Below the pieces are notes generated by a model. That model searched no databases. It was not told the origin of the DNA and saw only the letters and a program-made list of their open reading frames with translations. A stretch of DNA of 64,000 bases from Acholeplasmataceae bacterium UBA2284 (GTDB lineage: Bacteria > Bacillota_I > Bacilli_A > Acholeplasmatales > Acholeplasmataceae), in assembly GCA_002345705.1 (NCBI GenBank), contig DDWO01000005.1, positions 1 to 64,000 on the forward strand, in the 5' to 3' direction. A program made the translations under genes and the position numbers. Within the stretch, counting starts at the first letter, position 1. Each line of letters opens with the position of its first letter. Below, one piece after another: positions 16,379 to 25,090 of the stretch.

Positions 16379-17911
16379 ATGAGAAAAATATTTTATATTG
16401 TAATGTTCGTTACTATGTTCATACTCATTGGCTGTTCGCATGTAGATTCAGATGTTATAGAAGATACAGATGTTATAGAAGATACAGATGTTATAGAAGA
16501 AACAGATGTTATAGAAGATTCAGTTCCAAATACCACACCTAATGAATACACAATAGTTAAAGATGGAGTTTTAACATATACTTCATGGAGTCATGATGGT
16601 AATAACATATTTCCTGAAAAATATGCTGAAATCCAATTATCCAAATTAGAATACCATCCTTTTACTAAAAACTTATGTTTTACAATGGATATTTCAGATA
16701 AAGATTATATAACTACTACTTATTGGATTATAAAAAGGCCAAGAGGAACTTCTAGAACAGAATCGCAAATCAGTTTTAAAATGAACTCTTCTAAGAAATC
16801 ATTTCATCATTGCGAGTCCTACAATCCAGATTCGGAGATTGTCTTTGGTCTTGTAAATTCAAAAGATCTTAATCCAACCACTTCATTAGATGTGTTAGCA
16901 TGGATTACCGTAGATGATGAAAAAGAAAATAGCCGTGTCTATCCCGAAGGAGGACATTTTATAACTAGAAATTTCACTTATGATGAGATATATATCGAAA
17001 AGTTAGAGCCAGATAATCCTTATATTTTGATGGATTACCAATTTACAGATTCAGCTCGTTTATATAAAGGGATGTATATGGAATTATATTATCGTCCATT
17101 TGATATGGTATATCAAAGCAAAGAGATAGTGTTTACTGAGGATATGTATGTGAATGACACCATTGATCTAGATACTCTATTGTTTGAAGATTTACCTCCA
17201 GATGTAGAATTTGAGATTCATTATTATTTTAAAGGTACAGATGGAGTAAATACATATGATTATGTGTATTTTGGAAGTCGAACTGTCACATCAACAAGTA
17301 CGGGAATGACATCTCGAATTGATAATTCCTATCCTGGATTATGGGCAAATATTATAAACTATGAGATTGGAGAGACAACAACGAGAGTATATTATGAACT
17401 TGTGAATGATGGAAGAGTGCTGTTTAATAATACTCCTGTAACTACAGAAATTGGAGTATATGGGAAGGATTTACGTATTACACTTGATCCAAGTGCTGAT
17501 TTTATTGAAATTGATAATGTATACTTAGAAAACTATGATGCATTTCAAATATATATAAAAGAGACTAATCAAACTTTATGTACAAAGCAGTTGAATTATA
17601 ACATTTTCGGATTATTTGAATATTTTGGCTATTCAAATGGAATATTTAAATTTAAGCTAAGTGACTATAGTGTCAATATCATATCAATTTATTTTGAGGT
17701 GAGAGTAATAGAGAATGGAACACCTATTTTGGTATACACTTTGACAGAGTTTCCTGATGTATATGATAGTAGTAATTTTCAAAGTATAGATGTAGATAAA
17801 ATACCCAGTAGTTTTATGGGAAATACGTATTTACATTATGTGGTTACATATCATGGTCTTTTAGGAATTGAAACATATGAGAGCAATCCTTCAAGTTATA
17901 CTAGACCATAG
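16379..17911 (+). CDS. Secreted lipoprotein with a DVIEDT repeat stalk, function unknown
   Basis: The 510-residue protein has a signal peptide with lipobox FILIGC (Cys19), then four copies of a six-residue acidic repeat (DVIEDT) and a long beta-rich domain with many Tyr and Asp residues. GGGGGGAT sets the start at the ATG at 16379; an upstream in-frame codon at 16349 has no support. Probably a surface-exposed protein tethered to the membrane. No catalytic motif or family is recognised. Confidence 0.72.
   Translation: MRKIFYIVMFVTMFILIGCSHVDSDVIEDTDVIEDTDVIEETDVIEDSVPNTTPNEYTIVKDGVLTYTSWSHDGNNIFPEKYAEIQLSKLEYHPFTKNLCFTMDISDKDYITTTYWIIKRPRGTSRTESQISFKMNSSKKSFHHCESYNPDSEIVFGLVNSKDLNPTTSLDVLAWITVDDEKENSRVYPEGGHFITRNFTYDEIYIEKLEPDNPYILMDYQFTDSARLYKGMYMELYYRPFDMVYQSKEIVFTEDMYVNDTIDLDTLLFEDLPPDVEFEIHYYFKGTDGVNTYDYVYFGSRTVTSTSTGMTSRIDNSYPGLWANIINYEIGETTTRVYYELVNDGRVLFNNTPVTTEIGVYGKDLRITLDPSADFIEIDNVYLENYDAFQIYIKETNQTLCTKQLNYNIFGLFEYFGYSNGIFKFKLSDYSVNIISIYFEVRVIENGTPILVYTLTEFPDVYDSSNFQSIDVDKIPSSFMGNTYLHYVVTYHGLLGIETYESNPSSYTRP
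16451..16522 (+). repeat. Four tandem 18-bp repeats inside the lipoprotein gene
   Basis: The unit GATGTTATAGAAGATACA occurs four times in frame with one or two changes in the last two copies. It encodes the DVIEDT stalk and could vary in copy number by slippage. Confidence 0.9.
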
Positions 17912-17936
17912 AAGTAAAAATGTAAAACGTAAATCT

Positions 17937-17994
17937 CTACGCGTCACCAATATTATTTTGAAACGCTCTTCTCACCAGTGGGAAGAGCTTTTTT
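17937..17994 (+). repeat. tRNA-Glu-end repeat, copy E
   Basis: CTACGCGTCACCAA is followed by the terminator (GCTCTTCTCACCAGTGGGAA, 17965-17994). The 76-base upstream unit of copies B-D is not clearly present. It is the last copy that carries both parts in this region, so the array appears to end here. Confidence 0.7.
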
Positions 17995-18101
17995 ATTGAT
18001 ATTCAATGTTATCCTATACTGAGATAATTCTACAAATGATTGAAACCTATGACTTGCTTGGCTATACTGGTATAATATAATCAAGAAGAGGATGTGTTTA
18101 T

Positions 18102-18911
18102 ATGAAATACCTTACAATGAATAACGGATTAAAGATTCCTGTGTTAGGAACAGGAACAAATACTTTTGGGAAAGAAAATAATGATTTTAATGGAAAAGTT
18201 AATTATGACACAAAAGAACTTCGTTCTGCAATTGAATTAGGTTATCGATTAATAGATACTGCTATTTATTATCGTAATGAAGAGGTTATTGGTAAAGCTG
18301 TTAAAGAGTCAAGTATTGATAGAAGTGATTTTTTTATCACATCAAAAATTCCAGCAGATGAAAAATTTGTCGGGACAAATGAAAGTGTTAAATTTCATGT
18401 AGAACAATCACTAAAGGCACTAGACTTGGATTATATTGATCTATATTTAATTCACTTTCCATTACAAACTAACGAAGAGAATTTAAGAGTGTGGCGTATA
18501 TTGGAAACCTATGTGGATAAAGGACTTCTAAAATCAATTGGTGTGTCCAACTTTAATCAAGACCAATTATCCGATTTGATTAAGCATGCTAGAATTAAAC
18601 CTGTACTTAATCAATTTCAGTCATATCCAAGTAAACATCAACAATCATTAATAGATTTTTGTAAAGCTAATGAAATTATTCCTCAGGCATATCAATCCTT
18701 TGCTAAAATTGATGCCAAGACTAAAGATATATTAATAGAACTAGCTAAACCATATAAGAAATCTTGGAGTCAAGTCGTTCTAAATTATCAAATTAATGAA
18801 GGTTTAGTAGTGATTCCTAAATCACACAATAAGCAACATCAATTTGAAAATATCAATGTTTTCGATTTTAAATTAACAATGAAAGATATAGAAACTATTA
18901 AAAACATTTAA
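18102..18911 (+). CDS. Aldo/keto reductase
   Basis: NAD(P)H-dependent reductase of carbonyl compounds with a TIM-barrel fold. The catalytic tetrad is visible: Asp52, Tyr57 (IDTAIYY), Lys82 (TSKIP) and His118 (YLIHFP). The 269-residue length is typical of the 2,5-diketo-D-gluconate reductase-like group. An extended -10 TGGTATAAT lies at 18068-18076, and AAGAGGATG is the ribosome binding site. The physiological substrate cannot be told from sequence. Confidence 0.93.
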   Translation: MKYLTMNNGLKIPVLGTGTNTFGKENNDFNGKVNYDTKELRSAIELGYRLIDTAIYYRNEEVIGKAVKESSIDRSDFFITSKIPADEKFVGTNESVKFHVEQSLKALDLDYIDLYLIHFPLQTNEENLRVWRILETYVDKGLLKSIGVSNFNQDQLSDLIKHARIKPVLNQFQSYPSKHQQSLIDFCKANEIIPQAYQSFAKIDAKTKDILIELAKPYKKSWSQVVLNYQINEGLVVIPKSHNKQHQFENINVFDFKLTMKDIETIKNI

Positions 18912-19067
18912 TAAAAATCATAAAACCTAAAATTTTAAGATGTTTTAGAAATAAATGTCTAATTATCATATCGTCTTCTTCGATGGTATAATGATTTAGA
19001 TTTGAATGATTAAGAAAATTAGTTAAAAATAGTCTTAATCCAAAAATAATGAAATAAGAGGATTAAT

Positions 19068-19382
19068 ATGGAACGCGAAAAAATGTTTATGCAATGGTTA
19101 CAAAAATGGCAACCTAAAAATGCGAGTGTTAACTTTAATAAAAACACATGGGCAGAATCTACTTTGCTTGCTTATACAAACGTTTTAAAAAATATTGTTT
19201 CTGATTTGAAAATTGACGATCAGAACATAAAAAAGAATTTACTCGAGTATGATCATGTTAGTGAGTATTTGCTTGCATATGGAAAAATAATAAACCATGC
19301 AAATTTTAAAAGCTTGCAGTATTTTCCTATAGCAAAAAAATCTTTAAAAAGATATCTTGATTTTCTTAGTGGGTTGAAGTAA
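19068..19382 (+). CDS. Short helical protein, possibly an orphan SAM-like domain
   Basis: The 104-residue protein has a good ribosome binding site (AAGAGGATTAAT). The pattern ESTLLAYTNVLKNIVSDL resembles the SAM-like N-terminal domain of tyrosine recombinases, or the helical N-terminal domains found on some McrB-type restriction proteins. The catalytic domain of either is absent; the frame ends at a TAA and no continuation is seen. It may be a remnant or an independent small protein. It lies 1.1 kb beyond the last tRNA-Glu repeat. Confidence 0.5.
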   Translation: MEREKMFMQWLQKWQPKNASVNFNKNTWAESTLLAYTNVLKNIVSDLKIDDQNIKKNLLEYDHVSEYLLAYGKIINHANFKSLQYFPIAKKSLKRYLDFLSGLK

Positions 19383-19604
19383 ATAGTAATAATATATAAT
19401 GTCCAATCATTCATTTTCACATATTTGGTGAAATAGGGGCAATTTTATAACAAAATGGCTAATTATATAGCAATTTAAGCTATACCATGACTTAATTGCC
19501 TCTTTTGTGATTAAAAATTAGGGTTTTAGTCAATAAAAGTGTATACTTATATATGGTTAAGTCAGTAATGACTATTGATCAGAATAAAAAAAGGAGTAAT
19601 CGAC

Positions 19605-19802
19605 ATGACAGGAACAGTAAAATGGTTTAATTCTGATAAGGGATATGGATTTATCTCTACAGAAGAAGGTAAAGATGTATTCGTACACTTTAGCGCAATT
19701 CAATCTGAAGGATACAAGTCACTTGAAGAAGGCAGTAAAGTTCAATTTGACGTTGTAAATAGCGATCGCGGCGAAACAGCAGCAAACGTTATTAAACTAT
19801 AA
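19605..19802 (+). CDS. Cold shock protein (CspA family)
   Basis: A 65-residue OB-fold RNA chaperone with both RNA-binding motifs, KGYGFI at 12-17 and VFVHF at 25-29, ending [15 protein letters not shown] at 19588-19593 sets the ATG at 19605. Csp proteins bind single-stranded RNA and DNA and melt structures, often induced by cold. Followed by a copy of the tRNA-type terminator. Confidence 0.95.
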   Translation: MTGTVKWFNSDKGYGFISTEEGKDVFVHFSAIQSEGYKSLEEGSKVQFDVVNSDRGETAANVIKL

Positions 19803-19834
19803 TTTTAAATAAAACTATAGATAAAAAATAAAAA

Positions 19835-19863
19835 GCTCTTCTCACTTGTGGGAAGGGCTTTTT
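19835..19863 (+). terminator. Terminator after the csp gene, same family as the tRNA-Glu terminator
   Basis: GCTCTTCTCACTTGTGGGAA continuing to GGGC and a T run. It lacks an adjacent tRNA 3'-end copy. Confidence 0.85.
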
Positions 19864-19968
19864 ATTCATATGAGTATATCTATTGATTATTTCTATTCAC
19901 CTTTAAGCACTTACCTTGTCACATTCACCACCGAATTATATAATAACTGACAAAGGGGAGTGAGTCAT

Positions 19969-20382
19969 ATGTTCGAAAAATTCAAAATCAGTTCTACAGT
20001 GAATAAAGATGTATTCAACTGTTTTCACACCTATCACACACCAGAGCACATCAAAAATTGGAATTTTGCAAGTAAAGATTGGCATTGCCCAAACGCAACC
20101 TCAGAGTTTAAAGAAGGTGGACATTTTAACTACCGAATGGAAGCTAAGGATCAATCCTTTGGTTTTGATTTCACGGGTACTTTTGACAAGATAGAAGAAC
20201 CTAATCTTATTCAATATCATATTGATGATCTTAGAGAAGTTGTTATTCGCTTTGAAGCACAAGGAAATCAAACATTCATTGAAGTTATTATTGATGCTGA
20301 AAAGGAAAATTCAATTGCTCTACAAAAAAGAGGTTGGCAGGCAATCCTAGACAATTTTAAAAAATATATAGAATCACTGTAG
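19969..20382 (+). CDS. SRPBCC / AHSA1-family protein
   Basis: The 137-residue protein has the helix-grip pattern of the AHSA1 (activator of Hsp90 ATPase homologue) group: hydrophobic strand VNKDVFNCFHTYHTPEHIKN at the start, FKEGGHFNYRME in the middle and a C-terminal helix GWQAILDNFKKYIESL. Ligand and function are unknown. AAAGGGGAG at 19952-19960 favours the ATG at 19969 over the GTG at 19960. Confidence 0.85.
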   Translation: MFEKFKISSTVNKDVFNCFHTYHTPEHIKNWNFASKDWHCPNATSEFKEGGHFNYRMEAKDQSFGFDFTGTFDKIEEPNLIQYHIDDLREVVIRFEAQGNQTFIEVIIDAEKENSIALQKRGWQAILDNFKKYIESL

Positions 20383-20463
20383 TGGATTGGCACGGAAACA
20401 AAACATTGGTTGTGACATCATATGCATAGAAAGCTTATTTATAGTTCATAAGAATCTCAATAG

Positions 20464-20503
20464 AAAAGTCCCTATTTCAATTTTAGAATAGTGGACTTTT
20501 TTT
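20464..20503 (+). terminator. Terminator after the AHSA1 gene
   Basis: AAAAGTCCCTATT pairs with AATAGTGGACTTTT apart from one irregular position and is followed by a T run. Between here and potA a 16-base remnant TGATGGCTTCATAAAGC (about 20663-20679) matches the upstream half of repeat R2; nothing else is evident. Confidence 0.8.
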
Positions 20504-20807
20504 GCATAAAAATTGTATGTGAATCTCTATTTATTAATTTATGCATTCATCATGAACTTATAGAGCTAATTAAACAAGAGAAAAACATTTGAAAAGTTTA
20601 TTGTAAAATCATCAGAAAACTAAAGAAAAAACACATGTATTTATCCAAAAATATACCACCATTTGATGGCTTCATAAAGCCGAAATATCAGTATGATTAT
20701 TTTTCACTTATTTTTTTTTGATAAATATTAGTTAAAACACTTGAAATTACAAAAAAAAGGTCTATAATAATTGCTTGTAAAAGAATATAAATATGAGGAG
20801 TGAACTA

Positions 20808-21956
20808 GTGAACAAAAAACCCTTAATTGAACTTATAAATGTAACAAAAACATACGATGGTGAAACTGTCGTTGACAACCTTAATTTAACAATCTATGAA
20901 AATGAATTTGTCACACTTTTAGGTCCTTCAGGATGTGGTAAAACAACCACACTACGCATGATAGGTGGTTTTGTACAGCCTGATGATGGACAAATAATTA
21001 TCAACGGTAAAGTCTTTAATGATTTACCACCTTATGCAAGACCTATTCATACAGTTTTTCAACGCTATGCGTTATTTCCACATCTAAATGTGATTGGAAA
21101 CGTAGCATTTGGTCTTGCTAATCGTAACCATGAGTATCTAACTAAATTTTTCGGTGAAGAAAAAATCAATCATGCTTACAAAGAGATGTTTGGGGAAACA
21201 GATAAAAAAAGCAGTAAAAAATTAAATAAGGTTTTGCATCAATTAATTGAAAAAGAAGCAAAGGATGCGTTAGCCTTAGTTAAATTATCGGGATACGAAA
21301 AGCGTAAGATTGATCAAATCTCAGGGGGACAACAACAACGTGTCGCATTAGCGAGAGCACTTGTCAATAAACCACAAATCTTACTTCTTGATGAACCCTT
21401 AGCTGCACTTGACTTAAAACTTCGTCAGGCTATGCAATATGAACTAAAGGAAATGCAAACCAAACTTGGAATTACATTTATCTTTGTCACGCATGACCAA
21501 GAAGAAGCAATGACAATGAGCGATCGTATTGTTGTCATGAAAGAAGGACTTATCCAACAACTTGGTTCTCCAAAGTCTATTTATAATGAACCAGTGAACA
21601 GATACGTTGCTAACTTTATTGGTGAAACTAACATTATTCCAGGAACTTATTTAAAAAAGGATTTAGTCAACTTCTTAGGTACTGATTTCAAATGTATGGG
21701 TTACACATTTAATGATGGAGAATCTGTTGATGTTGTCATTCGTCCTGAAGACTTTGATGTCGTCGATTTGGAAAAAGCTAAAATTAAAGGTACAGTGACA
21801 TTCAGTTTGTTTAAGGGTGTTCACAATGAACTTGATGTAGATGTCAATGGTGTCAAACTTATGGTAAACACCTATGAATCCTATGAAGTCGGACAATCTA
21901 TCGGATTATCAGTAGACCCATATGAGATTCATATGATGAAGGTCACAGACCTATGA
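20808..21956 (+). CDS. potA: Spermidine/putrescine ABC transporter ATPase
   Basis: Cytoplasmic ATPase of the polyamine importer. Walker A GPSGCGKT is at 39-46, the Q-loop lies in VFQRYALFPH, the signature ISGGQQQR starts at 171, Walker B is at 191-197, and a C-terminal TOBE region follows. A Lys/Glu-rich insertion of about 40 residues (about 108-148) separates the Q-loop region from the signature; long PotA proteins with insertions are known from mycoplasmas. GAGGAG at 20796-20801 fits the GTG start at 20808 better than the ATG at 20793. It overlaps potB by 4 bases. Confidence 0.94.
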   Translation: MNKKPLIELINVTKTYDGETVVDNLNLTIYENEFVTLLGPSGCGKTTTLRMIGGFVQPDDGQIIINGKVFNDLPPYARPIHTVFQRYALFPHLNVIGNVAFGLANRNHEYLTKFFGEEKINHAYKEMFGETDKKSSKKLNKVLHQLIEKEAKDALALVKLSGYEKRKIDQISGGQQQRVALARALVNKPQILLLDEPLAALDLKLRQAMQYELKEMQTKLGITFIFVTHDQEEAMTMSDRIVVMKEGLIQQLGSPKSIYNEPVNRYVANFIGETNIIPGTYLKKDLVNFLGTDFKCMGYTFNDGESVDVVIRPEDFDVVDLEKAKIKGTVTFSLFKGVHNELDVDVNGVKLMVNTYESYEVGQSIGLSVDPYEIHMMKVTDL

Positions 21957-22786
21957 ACAAGGTTTTTAAGGCATTAGCCGTTCCTTACCAGATCTGGCTC
22001 TATATCCTGGTATTCATTCCTATCATCGCGATGGTAGGTATTAGTGTATCAAACTATGATTCATCAGTTTTATTGAAGCAGATCAATATTGACTTAACAC
22101 ATTGGTCGATATTATTTCAGTCACAAAATTTGATAGCGTTTAGAAACAGTGTTGTCTTTGCTGTTTCAACAACAATCATTGCTGCATTTCTAGGGTACTT
22201 TGCTGCATATTATATTTTCCAATCTAAATTTAAAAATAAGTTTATCATCTTGACTATTGTAATTTTACCCATGTGGAGTAATTTAATTCTAAGAGTTGAT
22301 GCATTAAACAACGTATTCTCTAGAAATAATATCTTATCATCAATCTTTGGATTTTCTCCATTTGGTAATATAACAGGGACTAGCTTAGCAATTCTAATTG
22401 GTTTAGTCTTTACCTATTTACCCTTTATGATATTACCTGTTTATACAGCACTTGAAAAGATTGATTATGCGCTTCAAGAAGCAGCATTAGACTTAGGTCT
22501 CACCCCCTTTAAAAAGTTTTGGAAGGTTATATTCCCACTTTCGATAAAAGGTGTTGTTACAGGGTCAATCATGGTTTTCCTACCGACGTTAGCAGGATTT
22601 GCGATTCCAAAGATATTAGGAAAAGGTAATTTCTTATTTATCGGAAATGTCATTGAGAACAAGCTCTTATCTTCTACAATATTCTATAATCATGGATCAC
22701 TACTTGCAGTTGTCATCTTAGTCTTTATTTTAGGATCCATTCTACTCTTAACTAGATTTGACAAGGAAGGGGAGACGCTACTATGA
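21953..22786 (+). CDS. potB: Spermidine/putrescine ABC transporter permease PotB
   Basis: Integral membrane permease of 277 residues with six predicted segments and the EAA loop EAALDLGLTPFKKFWKVIFP that contacts PotA. It overlaps potA and potC by 4 bases on either side, so translation is coupled. Confidence 0.93.
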   Translation: MNKVFKALAVPYQIWLYILVFIPIIAMVGISVSNYDSSVLLKQINIDLTHWSILFQSQNLIAFRNSVVFAVSTTIIAAFLGYFAAYYIFQSKFKNKFIILTIVILPMWSNLILRVDALNNVFSRNNILSSIFGFSPFGNITGTSLAILIGLVFTYLPFMILPVYTALEKIDYALQEAALDLGLTPFKKFWKVIFPLSIKGVVTGSIMVFLPTLAGFAIPKILGKGNFLFIGNVIENKLLSSTIFYNHGSLLAVVILVFILGSILLLTRFDKEGETLL

Positions 22787-23661
22787 CAGAGACAAAAATA
22801 TATCCTCATGCTACGTTAGAGGAATATGGCTATAAAGACTATTCTAAGTATGAAAAACTATTTAAAGTCCTAAAGACTGTGTTGTTTGTAGTGATATTTC
22901 TCATGCTTTATCTATCGATCTTTGTTATTGCTATTCAAAGCTTGAATTCATCAGTGAGAACCTCAGAGTTCTTATCGATAACCCTTAAATGGTATCCAAA
23001 CATCTTTAGAGAAGAAGATTTGATGACAGCGATTAGAAATACATTTATTGTATCTTTTATAGCTACATCGATTGCAACAGTAGTTGGAACATTCTTTGCA
23101 GTAGGTCTATATTCTTTAGAAAAGAAAAAGAGACAGTCTATCATGTTATTAAATAACGTTCCTATGCTAAATGCGGATATCGTTACAGGCTTTTCACTCA
23201 TGTTGATGTTTAGATTATTGATGCCATTATTTCCAAACATCTTTGGTTTATTCACACTTGTCATGGCACATTTGTTCTTCACGTTTCCTTATGTTGTTTT
23301 ATCGGTTATGCCGAAACTTAAAGAAACAGATCCCAATTTGATGGATGCAGCTTTAGACTTAGGTGTGAAACCATATAAAGCACTCATCAAAGTGGTGATT
23401 CCTGCCATTAAGGCTGGTATCTTCTCGGGGATGTTACTCGCCCTTACAATGAGTATCGATGACTTTGTCATCAGTTATTTTAACACCGGAGCTGGATTTG
23501 ATAACTTATCCATCTGGATCTACGGTGTAGTTGGTCGAAGAAACCTAACACCATCTGTGTACGCATTTTCAACATTGCTCACACTATTTACATTAGCTGG
23601 TTTGATGGTATATACATTTATTCAGCATTCAAATAAAAAAGGAAAGAAGGAACAAAAATGA
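22783..23661 (+). CDS. potC: Spermidine/putrescine ABC transporter permease PotC
   Basis: Second permease of the importer, 292 residues, with the EAA loop DAALDLGVKPYKALIKVVIP and six predicted membrane segments. The N-terminal 30 residues form a polar extension before the first helix. It overlaps potB and potD by 4 bases. Confidence 0.93.
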   Translation: MTETKIYPHATLEEYGYKDYSKYEKLFKVLKTVLFVVIFLMLYLSIFVIAIQSLNSSVRTSEFLSITLKWYPNIFREEDLMTAIRNTFIVSFIATSIATVVGTFFAVGLYSLEKKKRQSIMLLNNVPMLNADIVTGFSLMLMFRLLMPLFPNIFGLFTLVMAHLFFTFPYVVLSVMPKLKETDPNLMDAALDLGVKPYKALIKVVIPAIKAGIFSGMLLALTMSIDDFVISYFNTGAGFDNLSIWIYGVVGRRNLTPSVYAFSTLLTLFTLAGLMVYTFIQHSNKKGKKEQK

Positions 23662-24809
23662 AAAAAGTATTACTTATTATAGTCCTTGCACTAGTTGCAA
23701 TTGGGGCATCTGCTTGTGACTCACGTCCAGTATTAAATATTTTAAACTGGGGTGAATATATTAACGAAGAAGTTGTTAGAAACTTCGAAGATGAATACGG
23801 GATTAATGTGAAAATCAGTGTCGCTGATTCAAACGAACTATTCTATTCTAAGATTAAGAGTGGAACAACATCCTTTGATTTAGTCATTCCATCAGATTAC
23901 ATGATTGAAAAAATGTATGAAGAAGATATGCTTCATGCATTAGATTATTCAAAACTTCCAAATTATGATGATGTGACTTATATGGATGGGGTTGAGCAAA
24001 TTTTTGATTCCATGGCTGAAACAACATTAGCAAGAAATGGCAAAACTGTTGACTACAAAGATTATATGGTTCCTTATTTTTGGGGTACATTTGGTATTAT
24101 TTATAATAACCGTGTCTCTGGATTGAAGGAAGCATTAAACCAATATGGATGGGCAGCATATTTCGATGCAACCACACATTTCCCTAATGCAAGACGCGGA
24201 ATGTATGATGTTGCTCAATTTGCGTATGCAGCTGCTATGCTTTATCGCGATCAAAATCCAAACGATTATTCAGCAGCTTATTTAAATCAAGTTAAACTTG
24301 ACTTACAAACTGCAAATTTCACTCAATGGGGTGATGATATGCTAAAGCGTGATATCGAAGCAGATAACTTAGATATGGCATTTACATATACAGGTGATTA
24401 CCTAGACCGTCTATATATTCAATTAGATGAAGGTAAGAGCTTAGAACAAGTTAGAGCAGACTTTGATATTTATATTCCAGAAAATACTTTAGTATTTATT
24501 GATGGTATGGTTATTCCTAAAACAGCAAAAAATATCGACGGTGCACATCAGTTCATTAACTATTTACTTGATCCTGAAGTGGTAGCATTAAATTCTGAAG
24601 TTGTTGGTTATGCTACAGCATTAGAAGAAGCATATGACATTATCGTTTCTTACCAAACATCAACTGATGATTGGTATAAGAATTGGGCATTAGCAAACCT
24701 TACTTATTACAATAAGGATCGTGAAGGCTCATTCTATCCAATGACTACATTAAGTGCGTCTGCTATTGATTCTATTACATCTATGGTTCAACAGGTTGTT
24801 ACAGGATAG
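23658..24809 (+). CDS. potD: Spermidine/putrescine-binding lipoprotein PotD
   Basis: Extracytoplasmic solute-binding protein of the importer. Signal peptide with lipobox cysteine Cys20 (GASAC), then NILNWGEYINEEVVRNFEDE, the typical PotD/PotF opening, and SFDLVIPSDYMIEKM. At 383 residues it is full length and separate; in some Mollicutes potC and potD are fused. It ends the potABCD operon, with a terminator at 24878. Confidence 0.95.
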   Translation: MKKVLLIIVLALVAIGASACDSRPVLNILNWGEYINEEVVRNFEDEYGINVKISVADSNELFYSKIKSGTTSFDLVIPSDYMIEKMYEEDMLHALDYSKLPNYDDVTYMDGVEQIFDSMAETTLARNGKTVDYKDYMVPYFWGTFGIIYNNRVSGLKEALNQYGWAAYFDATTHFPNARRGMYDVAQFAYAAAMLYRDQNPNDYSAAYLNQVKLDLQTANFTQWGDDMLKRDIEADNLDMAFTYTGDYLDRLYIQLDEGKSLEQVRADFDIYIPENTLVFIDGMVIPKTAKNIDGAHQFINYLLDPEVVALNSEVVGYATALEEAYDIIVSYQTSTDDWYKNWALANLTYYNKDREGSFYPMTTLSASAIDSITSMVQQVVTG

Positions 24810-24877
24810 TTGTCAAAGTATTATAAAATACATTATTTAGATAATTAATTAAAATAAACAGATTTCAAATCATAGAT

Positions 24878-24919
24878 AGAGCTTGTATCCGATAATTTAT
24901 CGAAGCAGGCTCTTTTTTT
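24878..24919 (+). terminator. Terminator of potABCD
   Basis: AGAGCTTG (24878-24885) pairs with CAGGCTCT (24906-24913); an inner CGATAA / TTATCG stem and a run of seven T complete it. Confidence 0.88.
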
Positions 24920-25090
24920 GAATGTTGAAGGAAATCAAATCATTTAGCACATCGTAAAAAATCATCTCAACCCAGTTTACCGGTGTATATATTGTATGAT
25001 ACCCCTATAAATTATACACTTCTGTATATCACAATTGAAGACTTCATTTTTATGTGATATGATTAAGTGATAAAAAAGTAGGAGAAAACC

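Noticed and set aside
19430..19510. Large imperfect hairpin (GGGGCAATT ... AATTGCCTC) between the 19068 and csp genes
   Set aside because: The loop is long and partly unpaired; it may be a terminator, but support is too weak to list it.
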